Notes under the pieces: model-generated
Databases searched by the model: none
Seen by the model: the letters and a program-made list of their open reading frames with translations, nothing else
What the model was told of the DNA's origin: nothing
Shown here: in pieces, positions 17,824 to 26,089 of the stretch
How the letters are laid out: the number at the start of each line of letters is the position of its first letter
Numbering within the stretch: the stretch's first letter is position 1
NCBI GenBank assembly: GCA_024408855.1
Contig: JAKSUQ010000003.1
Location: 48,276 to 112,275 of the forward strand
Length of the DNA: 64,000 bases
Source: a bacterium
GTDB taxonomy: Bacteria > Cyanobacteriota > Vampirovibrionia > Gastranaerophilales > Gastranaerophilaceae
Direction of reading: 5' to 3'
Position numbers and translations under genes: made by a program

Positions 17824-20800
17824 ATGGCTGGAAAAACTATTACAGTTGACGGAAACTACGCAGCAGCGCATATTGCTTATGCGTTGAGTGAAGTATCCGC
17901 AATTTACCCGATTACTCCTTCATCTACAATGGGTGAATGGGTTGATGAATGGGCATCACAACACAAGAAAAACATCTGGGGCGAAGAAGTTCGTGTAGCA
18001 GAAATGCAATCTGAAGCAGGTGCGGCAGGTGCAGTTCACGGTTCTTTGGCAGCAGGTGCATTAACTTCAACTTACACAGCATCACAAGGTTTGTTATTGA
18101 TGATTCCTGTAATGCACAAAGTAGCAGGCGAAATGTTACCGCACGTAATACATGTATCAGCTCGTGCATTGGCAGCTCAATCTTTGGCAATCTTTGGTGA
18201 TCATACAGACGTTATGGGTTGCAGAAATACAGGTTATGCAATGTTAGCAGCTAATTCTGTTCAGGAAGAAATGGATATGGCTCTGGTTGCTCATCTTTCA
18301 ACTTATAAAGCAAAAGTTCCTTTCTTGCAATTCTTTGACGGTTTCAGAACTTCTCACGAAATTCACAAGATTGAAGAAATTTCTTATGAAGATATTGCTA
18401 AGTTAGTTGAACCAAAATATATTGAAGAATTCAGAAATAGAGCATTAAGACCTGAAGCTCCAAAATGTAAAGTTGGTGCACAAAACACTGACGTATATTT
18501 CCAAGGTCGTGAAACTGTTAACAAATACTATGAAGCAGTTCCTGACATTGTTCAAGAATATATGGATAAAGTTGCTGCTGTTACAGGCAGACAATATCAT
18601 CCGTTCGATTATGTCGGTGCACCTGATGCAACTGATGTTATCGTAGCAATAGGTTCAGGTTGTGAAACAATTGAAGAAACAATTGAATACTTGAATTCTA
18701 CAAGAGGCACAAAATACGGTTTGGTTAAAGTTAGATTGTACAGACCGTTTGATGTTAAGAGATTTAACGCAGCACTTCCAAAATCAACTAAGAGAATTGC
18801 AGTTCTTGACAGAACAAAAGAACCCGGTTCAATTGGTGAACCATTATATTTGGATGTTGTTGCAGCTCTTGAAAATAAAGATATCAGAGTTATTGGCGGA
18901 CGTTATGGTTTATCTTCTAAAGAATTTACACCATCTATGGTTCTTGCTATATTCAAACATTCAGAAGCTAATGGCTTCCATGGATTTACAGTTGGTATCG
19001 AAGACGATGTAACTCACAAATCTTTAGAAATTAAAGAAACAATCGTTACAGAACCTCAAGGTACTACAAATTGTATGTTCTGGGGCTTGGGTTCAGATGG
19101 TACTGTTGGTGCTAACAAAAACTCAATTAAGATTATTGGTCAATATACAGAAAAAGATGCTCAAGCATATTTTGCTTATGACTCTAAGAAATCTTTTGGT
19201 GTAACTGTTTCTCACTTAAGATTTGGTGATAAACAAATTAAATCAACATATTTGATTACTGCTCCTGATTTTGTATCATGTTCAGCACATGCTTATATCG
19301 GAAGATATGACTTGTTGAAGGGTATCAAAGAAGGCGGTACTTTCTTGTTGAATTCACCTTATACAAAAGATGAAGCTTTTGCTCACTTAACAAGAGATAT
19401 GCAAAAAACAATTATTGATAAGAAAATCAAATTCTATAACGTAGATGCTGAAAAACTTATCAAGGAACAACCTGGCTTAAGAGGTAAAGGTGCTAACACA
19501 GTTATGATGGTAGCTTACTTCAAAGTTTCAGGCATTATTCCGTTTGAACAAGCATACGAAGGTATGAGAGCTATGACAACTAAGACCTTCAAAAAGAAAG
19601 GTGATGACGTTGTTAATATGAACCTTGCATTAATTGATGCTGCGGTTGATGCTTGTCAGGAAGTTACAATTCCTTCTTCATTAGACGGTGTCGGTTGCGT
19701 TGATGACGTTAAGATGATTCCTGATAATGCTGATGAATTCGCTAAGAAAATTATTGAACCTTCAATGAGACAAAAAGGTGATGATATTCCTGTTTCAGCA
19801 ATGTCAGTAGATGGTGTAATCCCTACAGGTACAGCTAAATTGGAAAAACGTGGTATTGCTCCTCGTGTACCTCATTGGAACAGCGACGTTTGTGCTCAAT
19901 GCGGTATTTGTGCTTCTGCTTGTCCTCACGCAGCAATCAGAACTAAGTTATTTGAACAAGATACTTTGAAAGATGCTCCTGAAACATTTAAGACTGTTAA
20001 GGCTATGCCTAATGCAAACGGAGAAGAATTCAGAGTTCAAGTATATTGCAAGGATTGTACAGGTTGCGGTGTTTGTTTGGAACAATGTCCAATCAACCAA
20101 AGAAAACCTGAAACTCCAGCATTATCTTGGTCAACTATTGAAAAAGAAGTTGATGCTTGCGAAGAAGTTAATGAAAAATTCTTTGACGAAGCTCCTGATA
20201 ACGTTATGGGTAAAAATACAACTAAGACACTTAAAGGTGCAATGTTAAGAAAACCATTATTTGAATTCTCAGGTGCTTGTGCAGGTTGTGGTGAAACACC
20301 TTATGTTAAACTTGTTTCTCAATTATTTGGTGAAAATGCAATCGTTGCTAATGCAACAGGTTGTTCTTCAATTTACTCAGGTACTTTCCCTACAATTCCT
20401 TATACAACTAACAAGGAAGGCAGAGGACCGGCTTGGGCTAACTCATTATTTGAAGATAACGCTGAATTCGGTTTTGGTATGAGATTAGCAGTTGATTCTA
20501 ACAGAAAATTGTTAAAATCTTATGTTGAAAAAGTTTTGGAACATGAAAAAACTCCTGCTGATTTGAAAGATGCTTTGAATGGTGCTTTGGCTCATTGGGA
20601 TAATTCAAAAACAGAAGAAGCTGTTGTAGCACAAAAAGCAGCTAAAGAATTGATTGAAAAATACTCTAAAGAATGTGATTGTGAAATCTTGGCTAAGGTT
20701 AAAGAACTTGAAGATTACTTCACAGACAAATCAATTTGGATTATAGGTGGTGACGGTTGGGCTAACGATATCGGTTACGGTGGTATTGACCACGTATTAG

Positions 20801-21363
20801 CTCAAAACAGAAACGTAAACGTTCTTGTTCTTGATACAGAAGTATATTCAAATACTGGTGGTCAAGCATCTAAATCAACACCTACAGGTGCAGTTGCGAA
20901 GTTTGCGACAGGTGGTAAACCAACATATAAGAAAAACATGGGCTTGATGAGTATGTCATACGGCTATGTTTACGTTGCATCAGTTGCATTGGGTGCTGAT
21001 AGAAATCAAACTCTTAAAGCATTCCAAGAAGCTGAAGCTTATGATGGTCCTTCAATCATCTTTGCTTATGCTCCATGTATTGCTCACGGTATTGATATGT
21101 CTAAGACTCAAACTGAACAAAAACGTGCAGTAGAAGCAGGATACTTCCCATTGTACAGATACAATCCTGCTGCTGAAGTTCCGTTCACTTGGGATGCTAA
21201 AGAACCAACAGGTGCATATCAAGACTTTATCAGATCAGAAGGTCGTTATAAATCATTACTTAAAACAAACCCTGAAGCTGCTGAAGAATTGTATGCTAAA
21301 GCTGAAACAGATGCAGCTAAACGTATGGCTCAATACAAAGCTGTTGGAGAACTGATGAAGTAA
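17824..21363 (+). CDS. nifJ: Pyruvate:ferredoxin (flavodoxin) oxidoreductase
   Basis: A 1179-residue single-chain PFOR, which oxidises pyruvate with CoA to acetyl-CoA and CO2 and reduces ferredoxin. The N-terminal pyrimidine domain includes PITPSSTMGEWVDEW. Two 4Fe-4S ferredoxin sites lie near residues 690 (CAQCGICASACP) and 742 (CKDCTGCGVCLEQCP). A fourth cluster ligand set starts with CAGCGETP, and the TPP-binding segment GDGWANDIGYGGIDH is near 975. The start is MAGKT at 17824 after AGGAGG; the frame extends upstream without support. The codon choice is strongly biased, typical of a highly expressed gene. It feeds electrons to the hydrogenase system implied by hydEF. Confidence 0.97.
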   Translation: MAGKTITVDGNYAAAHIAYALSEVSAIYPITPSSTMGEWVDEWASQHKKNIWGEEVRVAEMQSEAGAAGAVHGSLAAGALTSTYTASQGLLLMIPVMHKVAGEMLPHVIHVSARALAAQSLAIFGDHTDVMGCRNTGYAMLAANSVQEEMDMALVAHLSTYKAKVPFLQFFDGFRTSHEIHKIEEISYEDIAKLVEPKYIEEFRNRALRPEAPKCKVGAQNTDVYFQGRETVNKYYEAVPDIVQEYMDKVAAVTGRQYHPFDYVGAPDATDVIVAIGSGCETIEETIEYLNSTRGTKYGLVKVRLYRPFDVKRFNAALPKSTKRIAVLDRTKEPGSIGEPLYLDVVAALENKDIRVIGGRYGLSSKEFTPSMVLAIFKHSEANGFHGFTVGIEDDVTHKSLEIKETIVTEPQGTTNCMFWGLGSDGTVGANKNSIKIIGQYTEKDAQAYFAYDSKKSFGVTVSHLRFGDKQIKSTYLITAPDFVSCSAHAYIGRYDLLKGIKEGGTFLLNSPYTKDEAFAHLTRDMQKTIIDKKIKFYNVDAEKLIKEQPGLRGKGANTVMMVAYFKVSGIIPFEQAYEGMRAMTTKTFKKKGDDVVNMNLALIDAAVDACQEVTIPSSLDGVGCVDDVKMIPDNADEFAKKIIEPSMRQKGDDIPVSAMSVDGVIPTGTAKLEKRGIAPRVPHWNSDVCAQCGICASACPHAAIRTKLFEQDTLKDAPETFKTVKAMPNANGEEFRVQVYCKDCTGCGVCLEQCPINQRKPETPALSWSTIEKEVDACEEVNEKFFDEAPDNVMGKNTTKTLKGAMLRKPLFEFSGACAGCGETPYVKLVSQLFGENAIVANATGCSSIYSGTFPTIPYTTNKEGRGPAWANSLFEDNAEFGFGMRLAVDSNRKLLKSYVEKVLEHEKTPADLKDALNGALAHWDNSKTEEAVVAQKAAKELIEKYSKECDCEILAKVKELEDYFTDKSIWIIGGDGWANDIGYGGIDHVLAQNRNVNVLVLDTEVYSNTGGQASKSTPTGAVAKFATGGKPTYKKNMGLMSMSYGYVYVASVALGADRNQTLKAFQEAEAYDGPSIIFAYAPCIAHGIDMSKTQTEQKRAVEAGYFPLYRYNPAAEVPFTWDAKEPTGAYQDFIRSEGRYKSLLKTNPEAAEELYAKAETDAAKRMAQYKAVGELMK

Positions 21364-21393
21364 TTTTGTGATATTCTCTGTAATATAATAATT

Positions 21394-21424
21394 AGGCGGT
21401 GGCTTTGTAAAGCCGCCGCCTTTT
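21394..21424 (+). terminator. Strong terminator after nifJ
   Basis: A 13-bp GC-rich stem (21394-21406 with 21409-21421, one G-U pair) followed by TTTT. It separates nifJ from the convergent gene at 21436. Confidence 0.88.
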
Positions 21425-21435
21425 ATATCTTGCAT

Positions 21436-22083
21436 TTATTTAATAAATTTTGCTATCAGGTCTTTTAATTTTTGTTTACGAGTCAGACCATTATTATAAT
21501 ATTTCTCCAAATCAACAGGCTTATCCTCAAAGCATAAAATGTCATCTTTTGCTATTTCAATTATTTTAAAACATTCTAATAATTCATTTAGATTCGATAC
21601 ATAATGTTCTTTTGCTTCTTTTGGTCTTTTAAAAGATGTGCAAACTGTTAATGTATCATTATCATAATGGTATACAAAATCTGATTCTGAAAACGGATAG
21701 GTATGTTGCTCAAAGAGTGTCAAATCTTTAATATTTTTTTTTAACAAGTTTTTAAATTTTTGAAATATTTGTATTGATATATCATTTGTGGCAAGTTTTT
21801 TGCTTCCTATTAAAAAAGCTTTTTGCGGAGTGAAGTCAGTACAAAAGCTGTCTGTTATATTATTTGAACTCAAATAATCTTCATGCGGATAAATGTGTCC
21901 GCCTTTTGCAAATTTATTTTTATAATCAACAGCAAGTACGCCGATACAATTTCTAATGGAATGTGTTTTTAAATTATGTCCTGTAACGAACGAATAATAA
22001 CTTATATCTTTGCCGTATGCAACTTTATCAAACGTGCTTGGACTAACAAAATTAATTTTAGCTTTAAAAGAAATATTGTTCAT
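21436..22083 (-). CDS. Unknown protein with CheD-like Thr-Cys-His signature
   Basis: A 215-residue protein that is not an obvious family member. Residues 40-63 read T-x5-C-x16-H (Thr40, Cys46, His63) within HSIRNCIGVLAVDYKN and GGHIYP. The chemoreceptor deamidase CheD has Thr21, Cys27 and His44 with identical spacing and a similar context (GSC-V-x-DP...GG-H). The rest of the protein is dissimilar to CheD as far as can be read, and is longer (CheD is about 160). It begins NISFKAK, the recurrent Phe motif. A Cys-His deamidase or related hydrolase is a hypothesis. There is no chemotaxis gene in the window. Confidence 0.55.
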   Translation of the reverse strand: MNNISFKAKINFVSPSTFDKVAYGKDISYYSFVTGHNLKTHSIRNCIGVLAVDYKNKFAKGGHIYPHEDYLSSNNITDSFCTDFTPQKAFLIGSKKLATNDISIQIFQKFKNLLKKNIKDLTLFEQHTYPFSESDFVYHYDNDTLTVCTSFKRPKEAKEHYVSNLNELLECFKIIEIAKDDILCFEDKPVDLEKYYNNGLTRKQKLKDLIAKFIK

Positions 22084-22126
22084 ATTTTATTTAAAGCACC
22101 AAAAAAAAATTTTTGCTAATTTAAAA

Positions 22127-22336
22127 TTATGACGAAAGATATAAACCGGCTTTCAATCTGCCGACAAGCTCATTAGCAGTTTGATAACCTCTCAAATCAC
22201 CGCTTCTTGCAGCTTTAATTGCATTAGAAACTGCTTCTTCAAATTGAGTCAACGGTAATTTTTTAACCACTTTAGGAACAACCTTATGATAATAATCATT
22301 AATTAACATATCAGTCGGCCAAATACGATTAATCAT
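22127..22336 (-). CDS. Small unknown helical protein
   Basis: A 69-residue protein starting at ATG 22336 with GGAGGG six bases upstream; the longer TTG-started frame is rejected. The sequence (MINRIWPTDMLIND, then a basic and Ala-rich helical stretch FEEAVSNAIKAARSGD) has no TM segment and no known motif. It is transcribed away from the gene at 22484. Confidence 0.55.
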   Translation of the reverse strand: MINRIWPTDMLINDYYHKVVPKVVKKLPLTQFEEAVSNAIKAARSGDLRGYQTANELVGRLKAGLYLSS

Positions 22337-22431
22337 ACACAACCCTCCAACCACAATAAACAACACTAATTAATTATAGCACTAAATTTAAAATATGGAA
22401 ATAATATTTACAAATAATTACATATATGTAC

Positions 22432-22460
22432 TTGACAGTTATGTTGCTTTATAATATCTT
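22432..22460 (+). promoter_or_regulatory. Promoter of the gene at 22484
   Basis: A consensus TTGACA (22432-22437), a 17-base spacer and TATCTT (22455-22460). A perfect TATAAT at 22450 is only 12 bases from the -35 and is less likely. The leader is about 17 bases and contains AGGAG. Confidence 0.55.
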
Positions 22461-22483
22461 GGTTTCACAAAGGAGTGTGTATT

Positions 22484-22837
22484 ATGAATATTTGCCCTGT
22501 TAGTATAAAAACACAAAACAACAATCAAGTTTCTTTTAATGCGCAGTTGTTTCATAATGTTAATTGGAATGTTTTTAACAAATCTAATCAAACAAAAGAG
22601 GCTCTTTCTAATTTAGAACGTACAATTAATAAGTTGCCTGAGAGTGATATATATCAAATTAATTATGTAAGCAATTTAACAAAGCCTTTAGTAAACTATT
22701 TAGAATTGTTAAATACTCGTGATAAGGATATATCATATAAAATCAGCATTGATCCGAATAATTACAAAACGGTTAGTGATGCTTTAGGTAAAATGGGCGA
22801 AATTTTAGCTCTTGGTACTTATCAATCAAAAGAATAA
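22484..22837 (+). CDS. Small unknown protein
   Basis: A 117-residue soluble protein. The start at ATG 22484 is fixed by AGGAG (22471-22475); a GTG nine bases earlier is rejected. The N-terminus holds NQVSFNAQ at 14-21, the recurrent Phe motif. The remainder is predicted helical with no recognised domain. It stands alone between a consensus promoter and a terminator. Confidence 0.6.
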   Translation: MNICPVSIKTQNNNQVSFNAQLFHNVNWNVFNKSNQTKEALSNLERTINKLPESDIYQINYVSNLTKPLVNYLELLNTRDKDISYKISIDPNNYKTVSDALGKMGEILALGTYQSKE

Positions 22838-22873
22838 TGTTTAATATAAAGTTTTATTATCATATGTAAAAAA

Positions 22874-22904
22874 GGGTTCAGCTTGAATAAACTGAACCTC
22901 TTTT
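22874..22904. terminator. Bidirectional terminator
   Basis: GGTTCAG (22875-22881) pairs with CTGAACC (22892-22898); A-rich sequence on the left and TCTTTTT on the right allow it to end both the plus gene at 22484 and the minus pseudopilin gene at 22920. Confidence 0.82.
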
Positions 22905-22919
22905 TGTATAAAATCGTTA

Positions 22920-23615
22920 TTATTGTGTAGCACCTCCCTGTTCAATATTATACAAATTCTCGCCATCAGCATTGTTTGGTTCGTACAAAACTTTTAAACC
23001 TTGTTCCATAACTGATCCTGCGCAGAATGTGTAATTTGATACATGCTGAGGCAAATTTTGACATCGAGTATTCCAAGTAGCTCCATTGTTACCATCCCAG
23101 TTCTGACTTCCCTTTGGCCTCAAAGAGCCGTCGTCATACATTGCAAAATCAAAAATATCTATTCCGCTTACATTTGGCGGATTAATCCCATTGATATCTA
23201 TAATAACTTCCGGCCCATGATTAGTTAATACTGGATCATTCTCGCCATAGCGGGATATTCTTCTTTGATGTGCTGGCAGGGTACGGTTCGTGTTTGCACT
23301 ATAGCCTGTTATGAGTATTGAAATACCATCTTTAGTTGTAATTATGTTGCCTACCCGGTTGCCTTTAATATGAGCTAATAGGGCATCCAAATAGTCAGCT
23401 TTTGTAGGGAATCTCTCGGTTAAGGAATCTGTGCTTTCAGCACGCATAAGACTTTGGTTTGCTTGTTCAAAACTTGCTACCATCTTTGCAAGTTTTGGCC
23501 CAACTTGTGCTGTTCCGACTCCCATTCTTAATGATGGCAGAGTAAGTGCCGCTACAACCCCGACAATGCCGAGTGTTATAAGGATTTCTGCCAAAGTAAA
23601 AGCGTTTCTCTTCAT
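22920..23615 (-). CDS. Type IV pilin-like pseudopilin
   Basis: A 231-residue protein with a class III signal: a short basic leader MKRNA, then FTLAEILITLGIVGVVAALT with Glu at position +5, the standard prepilin N-terminal helix. It would be cut by prepilin peptidase and assembled into a pilus or secretion pseudopilus. The residue before the cut is Ala instead of the usual Gly. The globular part has DGISILITGYS and VIIDINGINPPN, as in pseudopilins of this lineage, and a Cys pair near 185 and 199 that could form a disulfide. AAAGGAT precedes the ATG. Confidence 0.85.
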   Translation of the reverse strand: MKRNAFTLAEILITLGIVGVVAALTLPSLRMGVGTAQVGPKLAKMVASFEQANQSLMRAESTDSLTERFPTKADYLDALLAHIKGNRVGNIITTKDGISILITGYSANTNRTLPAHQRRISRYGENDPVLTNHGPEVIIDINGINPPNVSGIDIFDFAMYDDGSLRPKGSQNWDGNNGATWNTRCQNLPQHVSNYTFCAGSVMEQGLKVLYEPNNADGENLYNIEQGGATQ

Positions 23616-23731
23616 GTTTTATCCTTTCATATGACTATTTTTAATTCATATTGCATACAAAACAAATGCAAAATTAATGTTTGTATTATTTATAATTTTA
23701 GCACTAATTAATGAAAAAGTCTATTTGAGGC

Positions 23732-25093
23732 TTATTTAACAGCTTCAAACAGAGCGTTTACAACATCCGGATCCCATTTAATTCCGGACTCTTCTTTCAT
23801 TATTCGTAATGCCTCTGCTTTAGACATTGCATTACGATATGCCCTATCAGAAGTCATTGCTGTGTAAGCATCTGCAACAGCAATAATTCTTGATCCAAAC
23901 GGTATTGAGTTTCCTTTTAATCCTATCGGCTCACCATTTCCGTCCCAACGCTCTTTGTGGTAATGGATATAAGGAATTACCTCTGACAAGAAATTGATGT
24001 TCATTAACAAATTCACGCCTACGTTAGGGTGATTTTGTAATTTTTCCCATTCATCTTTGGATAATTTGCCTTTATTTGTAAATAATGACTCAGGCAATGT
24101 AATTTTACCTATATTTTGTAATAGACCGGCATAATAAACTAAATCTGTTGTTTTTTCATTTAATCCGATTACTTTGCATATTTGTTTTGATAAATCTGCC
24201 GTATTCTGAGAATGAGAAACTTTGTATTGTCCTTTTTCATCAACAGCCTTAGCAAGTCTTTCTACAAAAGTCTGTTGATGTGAACCCAAATCACCAATCA
24301 ATGATGTTAATTCCGCTCTCATCTGTTGAAGTTCTTCAGAGGCAACAGCGTTGTCATTTATTAATTCTTCCGCAAGCTCAATAGATTTTTGCAAATGCAT
24401 TGACGTACCAAACAAACGTGCAATCGTTTCCAAAAGATTCATATAAGCTCTTTTTATCATTTTTTCTTTATAATTTTCTATAACAATTACGCCGACAATA
24501 TATGCGTTATTGTGCATAGGTACTACGGCAATTGATTTAACTTTTTCTTCTTTTAATTCAGTTTGAGGAACAAAATTGTCAATGGTATTTATGTCAATAA
24601 TTTGTACTTTTTGCAAGTTTGTAAATGCTTGCATAACTATTGATTCATCATTTTTCTTATAGCCGATATGCTTTGAATATAATTCACCGCCAACATCAAC
24701 AGATGTTCCTACCAAACCTAAATGTTTATGTCCAAAATGTAAACCTTTTGCAAATTCCTTGGTTAAATATATATGACAAGCATCTACATCAAGTATTTGC
24801 GTGAGAGTTTTTGCTATTGCATTGTAAACAACATATTCACCTTCCGAATCAAAACCCAATACGCATAAAGTGTTGTCAAGAGAGTATATAGAGATAAGTT
24901 CTTTAAGCTGTGATTTAAGACTCTCAGTCTTACCTTTGGAATTTTTGCTTATTTTTTGTGCTAATTCTTCAGATATAAGATATTCTGAAACAAAATCACC
25001 TAAGTTTAAAGCAAATATCTCTTCAAGCGGATCGTTTTCCATATCGAGTGTTTTGGAAAATAATGATGCTCCCTGCTCGTCTTTATTAGTCAT
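23732..25093 (-). CDS. GAF / HD-GYP protein with degenerate metal site
   Basis: A 453-residue protein. Residues 75-230 form a GAF-type sensor, 235-285 a coiled coil and 290-453 an HD-GYP domain. HD-GYP enzymes hydrolyse cyclic di-GMP using a metal site. Here the HD pair is Gln326-Asn327 (AGLLQNIGKI), the HHE motif is HKE (379-381) and GYP is GEP (387-389). The first His294 and Asp408 remain. The fold seems intact and the protein full length, so a binding or regulatory role without catalysis is more likely than a broken gene. No GGDEF or EAL partner is adjacent. Confidence 0.85.
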   Translation of the reverse strand: MTNKDEQGASLFSKTLDMENDPLEEIFALNLGDFVSEYLISEELAQKISKNSKGKTESLKSQLKELISIYSLDNTLCVLGFDSEGEYVVYNAIAKTLTQILDVDACHIYLTKEFAKGLHFGHKHLGLVGTSVDVGGELYSKHIGYKKNDESIVMQAFTNLQKVQIIDINTIDNFVPQTELKEEKVKSIAVVPMHNNAYIVGVIVIENYKEKMIKRAYMNLLETIARLFGTSMHLQKSIELAEELINDNAVASEELQQMRAELTSLIGDLGSHQQTFVERLAKAVDEKGQYKVSHSQNTADLSKQICKVIGLNEKTTDLVYYAGLLQNIGKITLPESLFTNKGKLSKDEWEKLQNHPNVGVNLLMNINFLSEVIPYIHYHKERWDGNGEPIGLKGNSIPFGSRIIAVADAYTAMTSDRAYRNAMSKAEALRIMKEESGIKWDPDVVNALFEAVK

Positions 25094-25679
25094 ATTTATT
25101 CCTTCCTACTACATTTTTACCTATATTCTATATAACGGCACATTTTTTAAAAACTTTAATAATTTTTACAAACTTTATACTTTAGTTGTAGAAATATTAT
25201 ACAAACATAGTAAAATTAGTACTTTATGCCTTTTACGTATGTTAATATTTCAAATTAGTTCACATTATGAAAAACAAAGGGCATTATATATTAATAGCAA
25301 GTATGATTGTTGGGAAGTGTTATTTAGTAAATGAGTAAGTGTTTATTAAAATCATCTATAATTTTTTCAGAATCAGCAGATAAATCTTTATCTGTTTTTC
25401 TTGCTTTAATTGTGTGTTCTTTGGGCTTATGCCCGTTTATCATATTTGTATCAATAAAAGAAATCAATATTTCTGTAAACAATAAACGATAATTTTGTTT
25501 ACGAAACTTAATAAATATTTTATATTGTTAAACAAAAATAAAAATCTTTACAATTGTTAAATCCCAGTAATTACTGTGGAATCGCTCGTTTCTTCTAAAA
25601 TTATAATAACATAATTGTCAACTTTTGAATTAAAAATAACTTTATATATGAGGGTACTTTATTGGATAAGGAGTATAAA
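25094..25679. other. Gene-poor AT-rich region
   Basis: About 590 bases with no intact gene. It holds the reverse-strand open fragment at 25324-25527 and a 12-base palindrome CAGTAATTACTG near 25564. A 23-residue forward frame at 25267 is too short and unsupported. The upstream region of the pseudogene at 25680 occupies the end. Confidence 0.5.
25324..25527 (-). pseudogene. Orphan coding fragment
   Basis: The reverse strand is open for 67 codons to a TAA at 25324. The translation looks like real protein: RKQNYRLLFTEILISF, then MINGHKPKEHTIKARKTDKD and a helical end. The only ATG (25443) leaves 39 residues. There is no ribosome site, and a stop sits directly upstream in frame. It is most likely the C-terminal remnant of a lost gene; I cannot name the family. 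Confidence 0.4.
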
Positions 25680-26079
25680 ATGAATACACAATTTAATATC
25701 GAAAAATCAAGTTTTAGCTATCAAACAAGCAGTATAGCTCGCCCTGATAATCCAAAAAAAGTAATGATATTTTGTTTGATTTTCCGGAAGATCCACCCGA
25801 AGAAATAAGTAAAAGATTTGGAAATGTTAAATATGTATATTCTAAAGGTAAAGTAGTTAGAAAAATTGAATACAATAATGATGGGAAAAAGTAAAACAAA
25901 CTTCTTATAGCGAGAGTGGTACTGAAGTAGAGGTTCTTTTTGATTCTGACGGCAAAACCGTATTAAAAACCACAACAAAATATCCAAATGGCGCTAAAGA
26001 TATATTTGAATATGACAAAGAGGGTAATTTGATAAAAGAATCTCTTGGGGATTTTATGTCCGGCGAAGTGTATTACTAA
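25680..26079 (+). pseudogene. Small repeat-like protein gene broken by two frameshifts
   Basis: A good start (AAGGAG six bases before ATG 25680) leads into three consecutive frames that together make one protein-like sequence: MNTQFNIEKSSFSYQ..., then DILFDFPEDPPEEISKRF..., then KQTSYSESGTEVEVLFDSDG... ending GEVYY at 26079. Each join needs a -1 shift at an A run (seven A at 25754-25760 and five A near 25887). The last part resembles short YD-like or MORN-like repeats (GKTVLKTTTKYPNGAKDIFE). It could be a pseudogene, a phase-variable gene, or two homopolymer errors in the assembly. Confidence 0.65.
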
Positions 26080-26089
26080 TAAAACTTAT

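Noticed and set aside
24870..25334. 154-codon forward frame
   Set aside because: Most of it is antisense to the HD-GYP gene, and the rest lies in AT-rich spacer with no ribosome site.
25267..25338. 23-residue forward frame starting MKNKGHY
   Set aside because: Very short, no ribosome site or promoter, and overlaps the reverse coding fragment.
25564..25575. Palindrome CAGTAATTACTG as an operator
   Set aside because: Short palindromes are expected by chance in AT-rich DNA and no intact gene or promoter adjoins it.
25750..25762. Programmed -1 frameshift as the sole explanation
   Set aside because: A second, unrelated break follows within 130 bases without a good slippery heptamer, so decay or sequencing error is simpler.
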